In this document: one piece after another, positions 21,245 through 30,978 of the stretch
How the letters are laid out: every line of letters begins with the position of its first letter
Position numbering within the stretch: position 1 is the first letter of the stretch
Assembly (NCBI GenBank): GCA_022570795.1
Contig: JAKUDP010000001.1
Location: 2,852,001 to 2,916,000 of the forward strand
Length of the DNA: 64,000 bases
Direction of reading: 5' to 3'
DNA from: Sphaerulina vaccinii
Lineage: Eukaryota; Ascomycota; Dothideomycetes; Mycosphaerellales; Mycosphaerellaceae
Translations under genes and position numbers: made by a program
Notes under the pieces: model-generated
What the model was told of the DNA's origin: nothing
What the model saw: the letters and a program-made list of their open reading frames with translations, nothing else
Databases searched by the model: none

Positions 21245-23602
21245 ATGGCTACACTACCGACCTCAGAGCGAGACCAGATCTCGCAAGAGAGAGCTGTTGG
21301 TATGAGAGCATTCGTGCAACCCGAAATACCTGGATTCTCATGCATTGTGAAGCAGCGATATACAGATTTCTTGGTCAATGAAGTTCTACCAAGCGGCAAA
21401 GTCCTACATCTTGTGGCGTCCGAGCCTGACCAAGAACGAAAAAGGAAATGCGAAGATGGTGGCGAACAGTCCCACAAGAAGCAGAAGCCAGAAGATGCTG
21501 CATCGGTTGCGACAATTTCGAACGGCACGTCTGGCGATGTCAAGGCCGAACCGAAAGCTGAGGAGACCGAGGTCAAGGCCGTATCCAAGCCTAAGGAGAC
21601 TGAAGTGAAAGCTGAACCAAAGTTGGAAAACGTAGGGACGACGGAAGCACTTCCAGTGAGAGCGAAGAAAGAAAAAGCCATTGCCAGCATCGCGGACGCA
21701 GATAAGGTCGCGCTCCAAGATGTCTTTGGTGAAGAAGCGACAACCGCCATTCTGGATTTATACGCAAATGTTGTTGCCTATCCAGATCGCAAGCCTCGAG
21801 ATCAGCCCACTGTCAATTCACCTCCACTCACCGAGAAGTCCAAGCGGACTGAAGCGCATTTGTGCATACGTCGTATTTTCGACTCAACATTGGAGACCAT
21901 GACGGTGCAGGACCAACTCCATCAATCAGGACCTGGAACTGTCATATCCATCAAGGCTGCACCTGCAAAAGCTGCCAGTGCTCCCGCTGCTAAGCGAAAT
22001 GGCGACGTCCAGCGTGGCAAACAGAACTGGGCAGAGCTAGGCGGTGAGTATCTTCACTTTTCTCTCTACAAAGAGAACAAGGATACAATGGAAGTGCTTT
22101 ACTTCATTGCTTCACAGCTGAAGATGAACATGAAAAACTTCGGCTTCGCAGGTACCAAGGATCGCAGAGGTGTCACGGTGCAGCGCATCTCGGCCAATCG
22201 TGTGAATCGAGGTCGTATCGAAGCTCTGAACAAAAATGCCAGAGGCTGGAAGGTGGGAGGCCCGTGGGAGTATACAAACCACGAATTGACACTTGGAATG
22301 TCTAATGGCAACCAATTCTTGCTTACGCTTCGCGATGCGAACAGCGCAGATATCGAAAAGGGCGATGGCATCGAGTCCAGACTCCGGAAGGTCAAAGCAT
22401 GTGCCGAAGTTGGCGCAAAGAGCTTGAGCGAGAATGGGTATCTCAACTACTATGGGCTACAGCGCTTCGGCACACACAGCATAGGTACACATGGTGTCGG
22501 CATGAAGATCTTGCAGGGAGATCTCAAGGGTGCAGTTGATTCTATCCTGGCATATGATGAGGCTCTCCTGCAGGAGACCCAGGATTCAGCATCCGGCGCA
22601 GACTCGAATGGCACCAACGACCACTCCCAGCAACCTAAGGTTCCTAAGGACGATATCATTCGCGCAAATGGCATACACGCGTTTCGTCAAACTGGCGGCT
22701 CTTCACAGGCACTGAAAATCATGAGTCAAGGGAACCGTTTCTCAGCAGAGAAGGGCATGATCACTCACCTTGGCAAGAAGGATCATAAGACAGGACAGAG
22801 GCCTAACGAAAACGACTTCCAAGGGGCGCTGATGACAATTCAGCGCAACTTGAGACTGATGTACGTTCACGCTTATCAAAGCTTCGTCTGGAACATGGTA
22901 GCTGGCAAACGCTGGGAACTGCATGGCGCCAAGCTCGTTGAGGGAGATTTAGTCGTCGTTGGTGAGAAGGAAACCGCTGAAGGAGCCTCGAACGCCGCGC
23001 CTGCTATCAAGAACGAGGTTGATGAGCACGGAGAACCGATCATTCATCCCTCTGCATCTGGGGATGCGGGCAATCCTGGCGCGACTGGAGAGCTCGATGA
23101 CCCCTTTGTTCGAGCACGTCCACTGAGCAAGGAAGAAGCCGAGAGTGGTCGCTACAACGTCTTCGACTTGGTGCTACCTTTGCCTGGCTACGATGTCGTC
23201 TATCCTAAGAACGAAATCGGCCAGTACTATGTCGACTTCATGGCTTCCGAAGAAGGTGGCAAGCTCGATCCTTACAACATGCGTCGTACATCAAAGGACT
23301 TCTCGCTATCTGGTGGCTATCGCAAGCTCATGGCACGTCCGTTGGGTTCTGGCGTCGAAGTCGAGGTCAAGGCCTACAGCGGTCCTGAAGAACAACTCGT
23401 GCAGACCGATTTGGATAAGCTCAGACACGGCGAGAAGGATGACAGCACTGCCAGTAGTGCAGCTACGACTGGCAAGGACAAGGTGGCTGTGATTCTGAAG
23501 TTGCAACTGGGCAGCAGTCAGTATGCTACTATGGCTCTTCGTGAGCTCACCAAAGGTGCTGCGATGGGCTTTACGCCGAGCTATTCGGTCGCGAATCGCT
23601 GA
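21245..23602 (+). CDS. PUS7: tRNA/mRNA pseudouridine synthase, TruD/Pus7 family
   Basis: Single exon, 785 aa. It converts uridine to pseudouridine in RNA (in yeast: U2 snRNA, tRNA position 13, some mRNAs), in nucleus and cytosol. The TruD catalytic motif is present as FGFAGTKDRRGVTVQ at ~300 with its Asp. Further family blocks are NYYGLQRFGT at ~402 and VHAYQSFVWN near 540. Residues ~60-140 are a Lys/Glu-rich insertion with repeated 'KAEPK' units, and another low-complexity insert lies at ~575-620; both are probably disordered. The size is close to other fungal Pus7 proteins, which carry inserts relative to bacterial TruD (~350 aa). Confidence 0.94.
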   Translation: MATLPTSERDQISQERAVGMRAFVQPEIPGFSCIVKQRYTDFLVNEVLPSGKVLHLVASEPDQERKRKCEDGGEQSHKKQKPEDAASVATISNGTSGDVKAEPKAEETEVKAVSKPKETEVKAEPKLENVGTTEALPVRAKKEKAIASIADADKVALQDVFGEEATTAILDLYANVVAYPDRKPRDQPTVNSPPLTEKSKRTEAHLCIRRIFDSTLETMTVQDQLHQSGPGTVISIKAAPAKAASAPAAKRNGDVQRGKQNWAELGGEYLHFSLYKENKDTMEVLYFIASQLKMNMKNFGFAGTKDRRGVTVQRISANRVNRGRIEALNKNARGWKVGGPWEYTNHELTLGMSNGNQFLLTLRDANSADIEKGDGIESRLRKVKACAEVGAKSLSENGYLNYYGLQRFGTHSIGTHGVGMKILQGDLKGAVDSILAYDEALLQETQDSASGADSNGTNDHSQQPKVPKDDIIRANGIHAFRQTGGSSQALKIMSQGNRFSAEKGMITHLGKKDHKTGQRPNENDFQGALMTIQRNLRLMYVHAYQSFVWNMVAGKRWELHGAKLVEGDLVVVGEKETAEGASNAAPAIKNEVDEHGEPIIHPSASGDAGNPGATGELDDPFVRARPLSKEEAESGRYNVFDLVLPLPGYDVVYPKNEIGQYYVDFMASEEGGKLDPYNMRRTSKDFSLSGGYRKLMARPLGSGVEVEVKAYSGPEEQLVQTDLDKLRHGEKDDSTASSAATTGKDKVAVILKLQLGSSQYATMALRELTKGAAMGFTPSYSVANR

Positions 23603-23944
23603 GCATTACCTTTTATCGGCTCGAGCAGCATTCGTAAGATTAATAAGGTCGCTGGGTCCGCTATGACTGTTGGCTCAAAGTCTATGGAGCAGCTAAAGTG
23701 AATGTCCTCACTTTTCTTGAAAAATCCAAAAAATTATTACCTTCGCCTTGTATTTATCTTACACCACCGCGACACCTTTATCACATTTAATTATTCGCAA
23801 CTTCAACGCAGCTACGAGATACATTACCTCCCTCTGGCTTGATCCACGATTACAAGCCTTTTTGGGCCATATTCCAAGTCGATCAAGCTTCCTTCTCTGG
23901 ACACTCAACTACGATTACGGGCCTAGACCTCAGGACACTCCACC
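23603..23944. promoter_or_regulatory. Upstream region of the first C2H2 paralogue
   Basis: Contains a 61-bp block (23651-23711) that recurs at 26475-26535 before the second paralogue, 55 of 61 positions identical by hand alignment. It ends in AAAGTGAATGTCCTCAC in both copies. Confidence 0.75.
23651..23711 (+). repeat. Duplicated upstream block, copy 1
   Basis: Direct repeat of 26475-26535, lying about 234 bp before the start codon of the first paralogue. Likely copied together with the gene. Confidence 0.85.
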
Positions 23945-26071
23945 ATGGCCAGCTACTATTTCAACGGAGGAGATGTCTATAACTACATGAATGTACCAGG
24001 CCAGTCACACCAAGCTGCTGATGGCGCTAGCGGCACGCCGATATATGAAAGGAGTGATGACAATGAATATGGGCATCAGCCTCCAACATATCAGAACCAC
24101 AACGCCGCGTCAGGGGTTAGCAATGTAATGAACCACGGCATGATCGTCCAGCACCCACCGCCATATCCTATACGTATGCCGCCTCCGCCCATGGAAAACT
24201 ACTATCCTTCGCCGCAGAGCCACGTTGGTACAAGCTATGGTCCACATCAACAAGCACCGGCGCCAGGCTTCGGTCCAAGTCACTTCCGACCGCCTGCCTA
24301 TGGCTACGACCCTTATCCTCAATACGCCCCCACACCAGCAGCATATGGGCAACACATACCACAAGCAAGTACGCAGCCGTTTCCACTGGGTGGCCCCTAC
24401 TACAGCACTCAACCGCACGGCATGGCAGTGTCAGGAACTGGTTTTGCACAGAGAATGCAGATGCACTCGTCGAACTGGTCGGCTGCCAACAGCCAGGCTA
24501 TTCCAGGCCATGTAAGCCATCAAGGAATAGGCGTGGACTATGGGCAGCCTTCTCGCCCAGCTTTCGAGAACAATGCCGCTCAAATGTCCGACTGGGCCAC
24601 CGCGAATCCTCGCGTTGATTCGAGAGCGCAGACGAAACACCCGCTTTCGCCAGCTATTGCGGACCACAGTGTTCAGAGCAAGAACAAACTTCGTCCGGAT
24701 GCTTCTTCGTTCAAGAGCGCGTTGTCTTCAGCGAATGCTTCTTCGTTTCAGAGCGCGTTGTCTTCAGCGGCTACCACCACGAAGGGTGGGGAGAAGATCT
24801 TGATCCATAGCAGCAAGGAGATCGAAGATATCGTGCCACAATGCGACTTTAACGAAGCCGAAATCTTCCTGCACGCGACGGCAAAGGGAAAGTACAGCCA
24901 CGTAGTGGGCTACGGCGGTCGTCTCTTTGGTCGAAGAACGCAACATGAGTTCGCGTGCCAGTTGTGTCCTGAGACGATCGTTCAGGGCTCAGCATACCGG
25001 GACCATCTGCAAAGGAAACATAACCTCATACCACCTTTCGAGAGAGAAGATTCGGAGAATTTCCAGTGGTATAAGTGTCCGAAGTGTGGATTCTGGGATC
25101 AGCCAAGGAAAGGCAAGAAGTGCGGCGAAGGTAAACGACGCCACAAGGAAGACAAGGACAAGGCCGGTTGGAAGGAACTCGACTTCCTTAGTAGGTCAGA
25201 GGAGTCTTGGAGTGACGAGCAGAAAAAATTGGCTGCAAACATCTTCTTGTGCATCCAGACGTACAAAGATGCCGATAAGGGTCGGAAGTACAAGGTCTGG
25301 GAGCCTGTGCAGCCCGCTTACTACCAACTGACCGTTCAGGGACTGCCTTGGGTCCCAGTGCCGGTCACTGGCTGCTGGAAACTGCCAAAGTCGCCAGCAA
25401 CCAAAGGCAGAAAGCAACAATCTAAAAAGCGACGATCTAGGCCCCGCGCTATTACAGGGCCGCAGACACCTTTTTCCAATGATGGCACACACTTGGGGAG
25501 CCAGCCAGAGGACTTTGGTCTGTACACTCAGTCCGGAGAAACCCGGCTTGGTGGCGGTCACGACGAGACTCTGCGCGCAGAAGAATTGGCCGATCGCGAT
25601 CGAGCAATGAACGAGTGCGATGCAACAGACGAGGAACTCTCCTCGAGCCACGCAGGACAGACTGGTGGTAGTATGGACATCCAGCAACCGGAGATCTTGG
25701 CCGATGCCGATCGAGCAATTAACGAGTTCAATGCAATGAACGAGGCTCCACAGTCGAGCAACGCAGGACAGACCTGTGATAGTATAGGCATCCAGCAAGC
25801 GGAGATCTTGGCCGATGCCGATCGAGCAATCAGCGAGTCCAATGCAATGAACGAGGCTCCACAGTCGAGCAACGCAGGACAGGACAGTGATGTTATGGGC
25901 AGCAAACCGAGATCTGAAACTCCGGCATCGACTGGATTGAGTACTGACCAAGCTGCGGGCCCAGACCTCAGGCCTGAGAACGGCGTGTCTGCTCCGTTTG
26001 ACGGCCTAGGAGTAGACTATGCGTGGTTGACAGACGCAGAAATTGTCCAGTTGATCAACATCTCCTTCTGA
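23945..26071 (+). CDS. C2H2-type protein, tandem paralogue 1 (unknown function)
   Basis: Single exon, 708 aa, start context CACCATGG. The first ~245 residues are rich in Pro, Tyr, Gln and His, like a disordered activation-type region. At ~335-360 there is a C2H2 pattern (CQLCPETIV...HLQRKHN) followed by a second Cys pair and a Lys-rich run (KCPKCGFWDQPRKGKKC). Then come a shared block with WSDEQKK and a basic stretch (KGRKQQSKKRRSR, ~490) that could be a nuclear signal. Residues ~549-655 hold three repeats of 37 aa, and the protein ends in LTDAEIVQLINISF. Nuclear DNA- or RNA-binding is inferred only from the zinc pattern. The next gene is a diverged copy. Confidence 0.82.
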   Translation: MASYYFNGGDVYNYMNVPGQSHQAADGASGTPIYERSDDNEYGHQPPTYQNHNAASGVSNVMNHGMIVQHPPPYPIRMPPPPMENYYPSPQSHVGTSYGPHQQAPAPGFGPSHFRPPAYGYDPYPQYAPTPAAYGQHIPQASTQPFPLGGPYYSTQPHGMAVSGTGFAQRMQMHSSNWSAANSQAIPGHVSHQGIGVDYGQPSRPAFENNAAQMSDWATANPRVDSRAQTKHPLSPAIADHSVQSKNKLRPDASSFKSALSSANASSFQSALSSAATTTKGGEKILIHSSKEIEDIVPQCDFNEAEIFLHATAKGKYSHVVGYGGRLFGRRTQHEFACQLCPETIVQGSAYRDHLQRKHNLIPPFEREDSENFQWYKCPKCGFWDQPRKGKKCGEGKRRHKEDKDKAGWKELDFLSRSEESWSDEQKKLAANIFLCIQTYKDADKGRKYKVWEPVQPAYYQLTVQGLPWVPVPVTGCWKLPKSPATKGRKQQSKKRRSRPRAITGPQTPFSNDGTHLGSQPEDFGLYTQSGETRLGGGHDETLRAEELADRDRAMNECDATDEELSSSHAGQTGGSMDIQQPEILADADRAINEFNAMNEAPQSSNAGQTCDSIGIQQAEILADADRAISESNAMNEAPQSSNAGQDSDVMGSKPRSETPASTGLSTDQAAGPDLRPENGVSAPFDGLGVDYAWLTDAEIVQLINISF
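25589..25921 (+). repeat. Three tandem 111-bp units inside the coding region
   Basis: Units start at 25589, 25700 and 25811, each 37 codons long, so copy number can change without shifting the frame. Copies 2 and 3 are nearly identical; copy 1 is more diverged and copy 3 loses similarity near its end. Each encodes an acidic Asn/Ala/Glu-rich segment beginning near ADRDRA/ADADRA. Confidence 0.88.
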
Positions 26072-26792
26072 GTGGGAGAGCGAAGGTTTCTCAGAATGGC
26101 TTGTGCTGAGGACGCTCTTTTGGAGGAAAGCAGCAGCTTCGGTTGAAGCGTGCTGTTGAAATTTTAGATAGAGATCAAATCTAAACTGGCATTGCGACTT
26201 TGTGGGCTGGCCGAAGACGATGCTACCTCTCCGCTACATTTCGAGAACTGTGCCTTTGAGTGGAGCGATGAGGTAGTATGACAATCTCGACAGGATTCCC
26301 AGAAGTGAAGACGATGGGCGAAGACTTATGCGATTCACAGGTGCTTTCAGCGACGACGCTGACCATCCTCTCCACTGCGCTTCTCAAGAACCACACCGCT
26401 GAGTGACAAGCCGTCGCAGTGTATCAAGACTATACATCCAAGCGGTGATACGGTGCGATAGCGTTCTTGCAGATGGCTGGATCCGCTATGACTGTTGGCG
26501 CTCAGTCTATGGCGCAGCGAAAGTGAATGTCCTCACTCTTTCCAATGTCCTCACTTTTTCCCCTTTAGAGGTACTGAATTATTTTCTCTTCGCCTTATAT
26601 TTCTGTCACCACTAATAATCATCACACCTCAGTTGATCGCAACTTTACCCGCAGCTACATACAATACTTTCCTGGCACAGAACTCATCCGAGCAGTCACA
26701 AGCGCTTTCGGCTACTGATCGAGGCCTGTCAAGTCCATCTCTCTGAGCAATATACTACAACCACACCCTTCCAGCACGGACCAAAATCTAGT
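26072..26792. promoter_or_regulatory. Spacer between the tandem paralogues
   Basis: Holds the second copy of the duplicated upstream block (26475-26535) followed by an extra partial AATGTCCTCACT repeat at 26544-26555. No additional gene seen. Confidence 0.7.
26475..26535 (+). repeat. Duplicated upstream block, copy 2
   Basis: Direct repeat of 23651-23711, about 258 bp before the start codon of the second paralogue. Confidence 0.85.
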
Positions 26793-28562
26793 ATGGACAA
26801 TCAACGCCCTTTCGGAGATGGCAATACTCCACGGCATACATTACCGCCTGACTGGCAATATGGTGCAACTTATGCACACACGTCAGGACCGTATGGAAAT
26901 CCAGCACTTGGGGCGTCCACAGGTGGTATGAGGCTACCTCCGCAGCGCTATGCTTACCAAGGCGCTCTGGATCAAGGCATGCCAGTATCGCATTCTAGAC
27001 CAGTCTCGGAGAGGCCACTCTATCAACCGCCTCCTATGGCTAGCACAAACCAAGACAACCAGATGAGCTATGACCTGCCTGGACATTGTGGACGTTACTC
27101 GGAGAATCGTATGGACTACCAGCCATCATCTCTGCCAGCTTCTGCGCACTTTGCCGCTCAGAATGTCGCTGACCGAATGGCACCTTGTGATCGCGTGATG
27201 GGAGAGCAGATGTATCAGCCGCTTCCGCCAGTTGCTTCAAGCCAAGCTGGTCAGGGGGACCTCAGAGCCCTATCGTATGCCGGCTCAAGAACAGAGACGC
27301 CCGAAGCGTTGAAAGATCACGCACGAAGGCTTCTAGATCCGACCCAGCCGCATGACCGAAAGAATTGCCCATCATGTCTGTCGTATGGGAGCGATAGGAC
27401 AGTGATCATCAAAAGGCCGTCTGGTGAGCTGGATGAGCAGAAAGGCTATCCGAGACGCGACAAGAAGAAAGTCGCATGGTGCTGGAATAGAAAATACCAG
27501 TGCATCTACTGTAAGGAACTCATCACAAAGGATACCTGCCTTCGAGACCATGTTCAGCGAGATCATAACGTCGTAGAGAGGAACCCCGATGGGACCATCG
27601 ACAGTCAGAAGTGGTGGGAGTGTCCCACATGCGGTAAAGTCATCGATGCCAAACTTACAAGGACGCACGACACCTCAAGAGGTACTCGCTGTCGCAAAGG
27701 AGATGACTGGCAGGAAGAGTCATTTCTCAAGACTCCTGAGGAAGACTGGAGCGACAGTGAACGCCATAAAGCCAGGCGCATATTCTGCCGCACAGGATAT
27801 ACCAAAAGTGGACCGCTTGACGAAAAGTGTAAGCCGTGGACATTCGGACTATGTGAGAAGGAAAGTCACGATAGTTGTGGGTATGAGCCCTCCGAGGATC
27901 AAGGTCCAGGTCGACGAACGAGGTCTGCAGAGGAATTGACTACTCCAGATGCGAGTGCAACGGCATTGCCAAGGGCATCGATGCCTTCAGCTCGCACGAA
28001 CTCGTACCCGCAGTTGAACTCTTTTCTACCAAGGCAGATGTCGCTCGGTGGCGCTTCTCCCTTTGGAACAAGCTCTATGCTGCCAGAGTCGCATCATACT
28101 GGCGATATGCCGCCTGATGCGCAATATGGAGATGCCGGTATGGAAGTCGAACGCCCGAGACAGGTGCAGACTGGTTCCATGAACCAGCAGCCGTACTCGA
28201 CGAATTGTGATGCCTCGTTGGTTTCACATGCTGATCCTATGTCCGGTTTGAATTCCACGCCGCCAGATGCGAATAACACTGGCATGCCGTCCAATCTACC
28301 AATTTTTGGAGATACTGGACGCCCTACAGTCTTTGGCCATGTGGGTATTGGACACGCTGACCAGATGCCGCAACAGAGTGGTGGCGATTCTACCGCTCCC
28401 AATACGACTGATTGCTTTGATGGGCCTATGCCGTCAAAACTCACAGATGCAGACTGGGCTCAAGTTGGAAGCGCATTCCCAGATGAGTTCGTCATCGAGG
28501 GGATGACAGGCGACAGCCAGTGGGCGATGGCCGATGAGCATGAGCATTTGGCAAGCTTATAG
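26793..28562 (+). CDS. C2H2-type protein, tandem paralogue 2 (unknown function)
   Basis: Single exon, 589 aa. The layout copies the preceding gene: a Pro/Tyr/Gln-rich N-terminus (~1-185); a C2H2 pattern at ~232-255 (CIYCKELIT...HVQRDHN); a second Cys pair with His and a late Cys (CPTCGKVID...HDTSRGTRC); the shared block containing EEDWSDSERHKARRIF; then a disordered Ser/Pro/Met-rich tail with LTDADW near the end. It lacks the 37-residue repeats of its neighbour. An additional CPSC motif lies at ~191-194. Nuclear role is inferred. Divergence in the low-complexity parts is high while the zinc block remains alignable, so selection probably acts on that block. Confidence 0.82.
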   Translation: MDNQRPFGDGNTPRHTLPPDWQYGATYAHTSGPYGNPALGASTGGMRLPPQRYAYQGALDQGMPVSHSRPVSERPLYQPPPMASTNQDNQMSYDLPGHCGRYSENRMDYQPSSLPASAHFAAQNVADRMAPCDRVMGEQMYQPLPPVASSQAGQGDLRALSYAGSRTETPEALKDHARRLLDPTQPHDRKNCPSCLSYGSDRTVIIKRPSGELDEQKGYPRRDKKKVAWCWNRKYQCIYCKELITKDTCLRDHVQRDHNVVERNPDGTIDSQKWWECPTCGKVIDAKLTRTHDTSRGTRCRKGDDWQEESFLKTPEEDWSDSERHKARRIFCRTGYTKSGPLDEKCKPWTFGLCEKESHDSCGYEPSEDQGPGRRTRSAEELTTPDASATALPRASMPSARTNSYPQLNSFLPRQMSLGGASPFGTSSMLPESHHTGDMPPDAQYGDAGMEVERPRQVQTGSMNQQPYSTNCDASLVSHADPMSGLNSTPPDANNTGMPSNLPIFGDTGRPTVFGHVGIGHADQMPQQSGGDSTAPNTTDCFDGPMPSKLTDADWAQVGSAFPDEFVIEGMTGDSQWAMADEHEHLASL

Positions 28563-28782
28563 ACTCAGGGAGTCTTGACAGCTGTGTCAGACCAGAGTGC
28601 TAAGTTGGATCTCTGCAGGAGTGATAACACCAAGCACTCACTGCTTAAGAGGCTCGTGTGACAGTTAGTAGAGACACACAGTCAGACGCGGCGATCGGGT
28701 TTCGGACAGCGCGAAGGCAGCGCATGGGTATCGTAGTTTTGTAGCATTTCAATCTTGTCAACTCGTGATGTCAAGTCCTCTC

Positions 28783-30354
28783 CTAGAAGATTTCGCTATC
28801 ATCAAGTGGATCCAATTCTTCCGCCAGAGGTCTCCGCTTCTCGCGAAACGTATCCTCAAGTGCACCTTGTTCTGTGTCTTCATATTCGACGTCAAGGTCC
28901 ACTCGTTCTGTGTATGAAGGCTCGGTCTTTGGTGGCAGAGGTTTGCGGCCTGAAAGTACTTCGAAGAGCGAGTCTTCGCTTGCGCCCTCTTCGTATGTGG
29001 ATTGTGCTGGAGGAGTGGTTGCGCCGATCGATTCGTCGTTCTCATCGCGGCCTTCTGGGTACAGTAGGCCAAACTTCTGTCTCGAAGTGACCATGATGAC
29101 TGGGTTCGAGATCGGTGAGGTGTGTATCCAAGACAGCTTGGCAGTAGGCGTGCTCCCAGTAAAGTGCGCTTTAGGTGGCTCAGATGAGCTCACGTCGAAA
29201 GTATGTGCAATGCCTTCCGCACAGTCTATCATGAGCATTTCTGCTCGAGTTGAGTGCCAGATTAAGCTTCGGACATTACTGTGTTGTACAAGCACAGCAT
29301 GTGCTGACAGTGTAGACATGTTCCATATCCATACTGTATTGAGCATCCGACAGTCCCGCGTGGCGAGGAAGTTGCCGTTGCAGTTATAAGTCATCTCTGC
29401 CACTCCTTGCTCTGTAGGATTAGAAGTGGGCTTCGTCTTCGATAGTGGAGGTGAGAGTGGCTGAGGCGCGAATGAGTACGTGCGCTCATTGGTCGCCGAG
29501 ACATTCTCTTGCCATGACGGTGCTCGCTCGTTGACGGGAAGGCCGGTCTGGTCAATTGTGGTATTGTGTACAATTGTGGCGAGTGAAATGAAAGTCCTGG
29601 CATTGAGAACTTCGATGTGGCCATCGTAGCGAGCCAGTGCCAATGCGCTCCCATCCGGCGACCATGTCATATCTTTGACGCCTAGCTCGTCCTCCACGCC
29701 CTTCATTGACGGACACGACCGGAAGAGGTGGCCATCTGGGGTGTAGATGTGTACATTTGGTGTGGCTGTTGGCACATCGAGAACAGCCAGCCATCGCCCA
29801 TCTGGTGACCATGAGATAGCCTGAGCATCAGTCGTGACCAGCTTGATCAATGAGGGGACCTGGTCGGCTGAGGTGAAGTGGAAAGCCAGATTGTCCTCTG
29901 CTCCAGTCCGCGACAACAAAGCAAAGAGGGGAGGTGTGCTGCTTCCAGGTCTGCTCTGCCACGCCGCGCCATCGCATCCTGTTTTCACGTCCGGTAGCTC
30001 AGTAGCTTTGCCACTGTTCAAATGCCACAGCTTCGCCTTGCCAAACTCCCAAGTCGTGAGAACATGGTGGCTGCCAACAAACTCAGCATCAGCGATCTTG
30101 CCGAGCCCACCACCTCCATTGCTCAGGTTCACGCGATGTTCGAGCCTCCTGGTCAGAACTTCGACGCTGCCTTCGGATCTCTGCAAAAATTGACTGCTGT
30201 CTGGCGAAAATCTGTATGCAATCACTTTGCCACGATTTGTTGCTGGAGTGTAGTATGGCGCGTCCCGACTTCGCGTTTCCTGCCAGCAGATCTTGTTTGT
30301 GTCCGTCCAGACTGTGTAGCGGCCATCCGGTGATGATGCCGCGTGTGCTTGCAT
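28783..30354 (-). CDS. WD40-repeat protein, WRAP73/WDR8 type
   Basis: Single exon, 523 aa. WD-repeat signatures are spread over the length (AISWSPDGRWLAVLDV ~198, DMTWSPDGSALALARYDGHIEVL ~240, MTYNCNGNFLATRDCRMLNTVWIW ~330), giving a beta-propeller scaffold. The combination of KLWHL, the mid-protein loop with PERxYSF-like text (NERTYSFAP) and an acidic C-terminal tail (residues ~430-523) resembles WRAP73. In fission yeast and Aspergillus that protein works with a partner at spindle pole bodies and microtubule-organising centres. Assignment within the WD40 superfamily is from pattern memory, so the family call is firm and the orthologue call moderate. Confidence 0.8.
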   Translation of the reverse strand: MQAHAASSPDGRYTVWTDTNKICWQETRSRDAPYYTPATNRGKVIAYRFSPDSSQFLQRSEGSVEVLTRRLEHRVNLSNGGGGLGKIADAEFVGSHHVLTTWEFGKAKLWHLNSGKATELPDVKTGCDGAAWQSRPGSSTPPLFALLSRTGAEDNLAFHFTSADQVPSLIKLVTTDAQAISWSPDGRWLAVLDVPTATPNVHIYTPDGHLFRSCPSMKGVEDELGVKDMTWSPDGSALALARYDGHIEVLNARTFISLATIVHNTTIDQTGLPVNERAPSWQENVSATNERTYSFAPQPLSPPLSKTKPTSNPTEQGVAEMTYNCNGNFLATRDCRMLNTVWIWNMSTLSAHAVLVQHSNVRSLIWHSTRAEMLMIDCAEGIAHTFDVSSSEPPKAHFTGSTPTAKLSWIHTSPISNPVIMVTSRQKFGLLYPEGRDENDESIGATTPPAQSTYEEGASEDSLFEVLSGRKPLPPKTEPSYTERVDLDVEYEDTEQGALEDTFREKRRPLAEELDPLDDSEIF

Positions 30355-30978
30355 TTTCGAATGTTAAGTGGTTGATATTGCGAAGACGCGTTGATCAACA
30401 AACTTCCCGATTTGACAAGTTGCAATGCTTGGCGCGAGGCAGAGATAACAGGACTTCAGCTCCATTGGACCCGGTGCAGGACCACATGGTGCAAATCGCC
30501 CGACTCATAAGATTGATCACATCATGGCCTTGCCCATACTCATCCCTCGAATGAAGCTGGACCAGAGTCGTGTTCCCGCTGCCCTGCTGGCATATCGATA
30601 AGAGGTCCAGCCAAGTGCTCACCTCCGCAGTACAACCGAACTGCTTCAAGAACTTCTCTGGTCCTGCTTTCTCATCTTGTGTTCTCAAACACAGCACCTC
30701 ATGGCCTCAGTCTCGATGCAATTTACAACATGCTACTCGTACAATACGAGAGGCTCTGGTACTCAGGGCTAAGTCACTCGTGCCCAGCCTTGCCAGCAGG
30801 AGAACGGGTACCTCCACTTCGGTCGAGCGGCCGAGGTTAGGTGAAGATGATCACCACGTTGTTGGTCTGCTGGCCAGTCTGCTTGTTGTCTGCTTGCTGC
30901 ACCACTCACTCTCTAATTACTACCACTGCTTTGCATTGACAGAAACACTTCAGACAATACTCACATACTACGCACAGC
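30355..30978. other. Divergent promoter region, WD40 gene / PEX11-like gene
   Basis: Spacer between two start codons pointing apart. A 181-codon open stretch at 30570-31115 overlaps the PEX11-like start in another frame and is not called. Confidence 0.6.

Noticed and set aside
25196..25951. 251-codon minus-strand ORF with repeats
   Set aside because: Antisense of the C2H2 paralogue; its repeats are just the complement of the 111-bp units.
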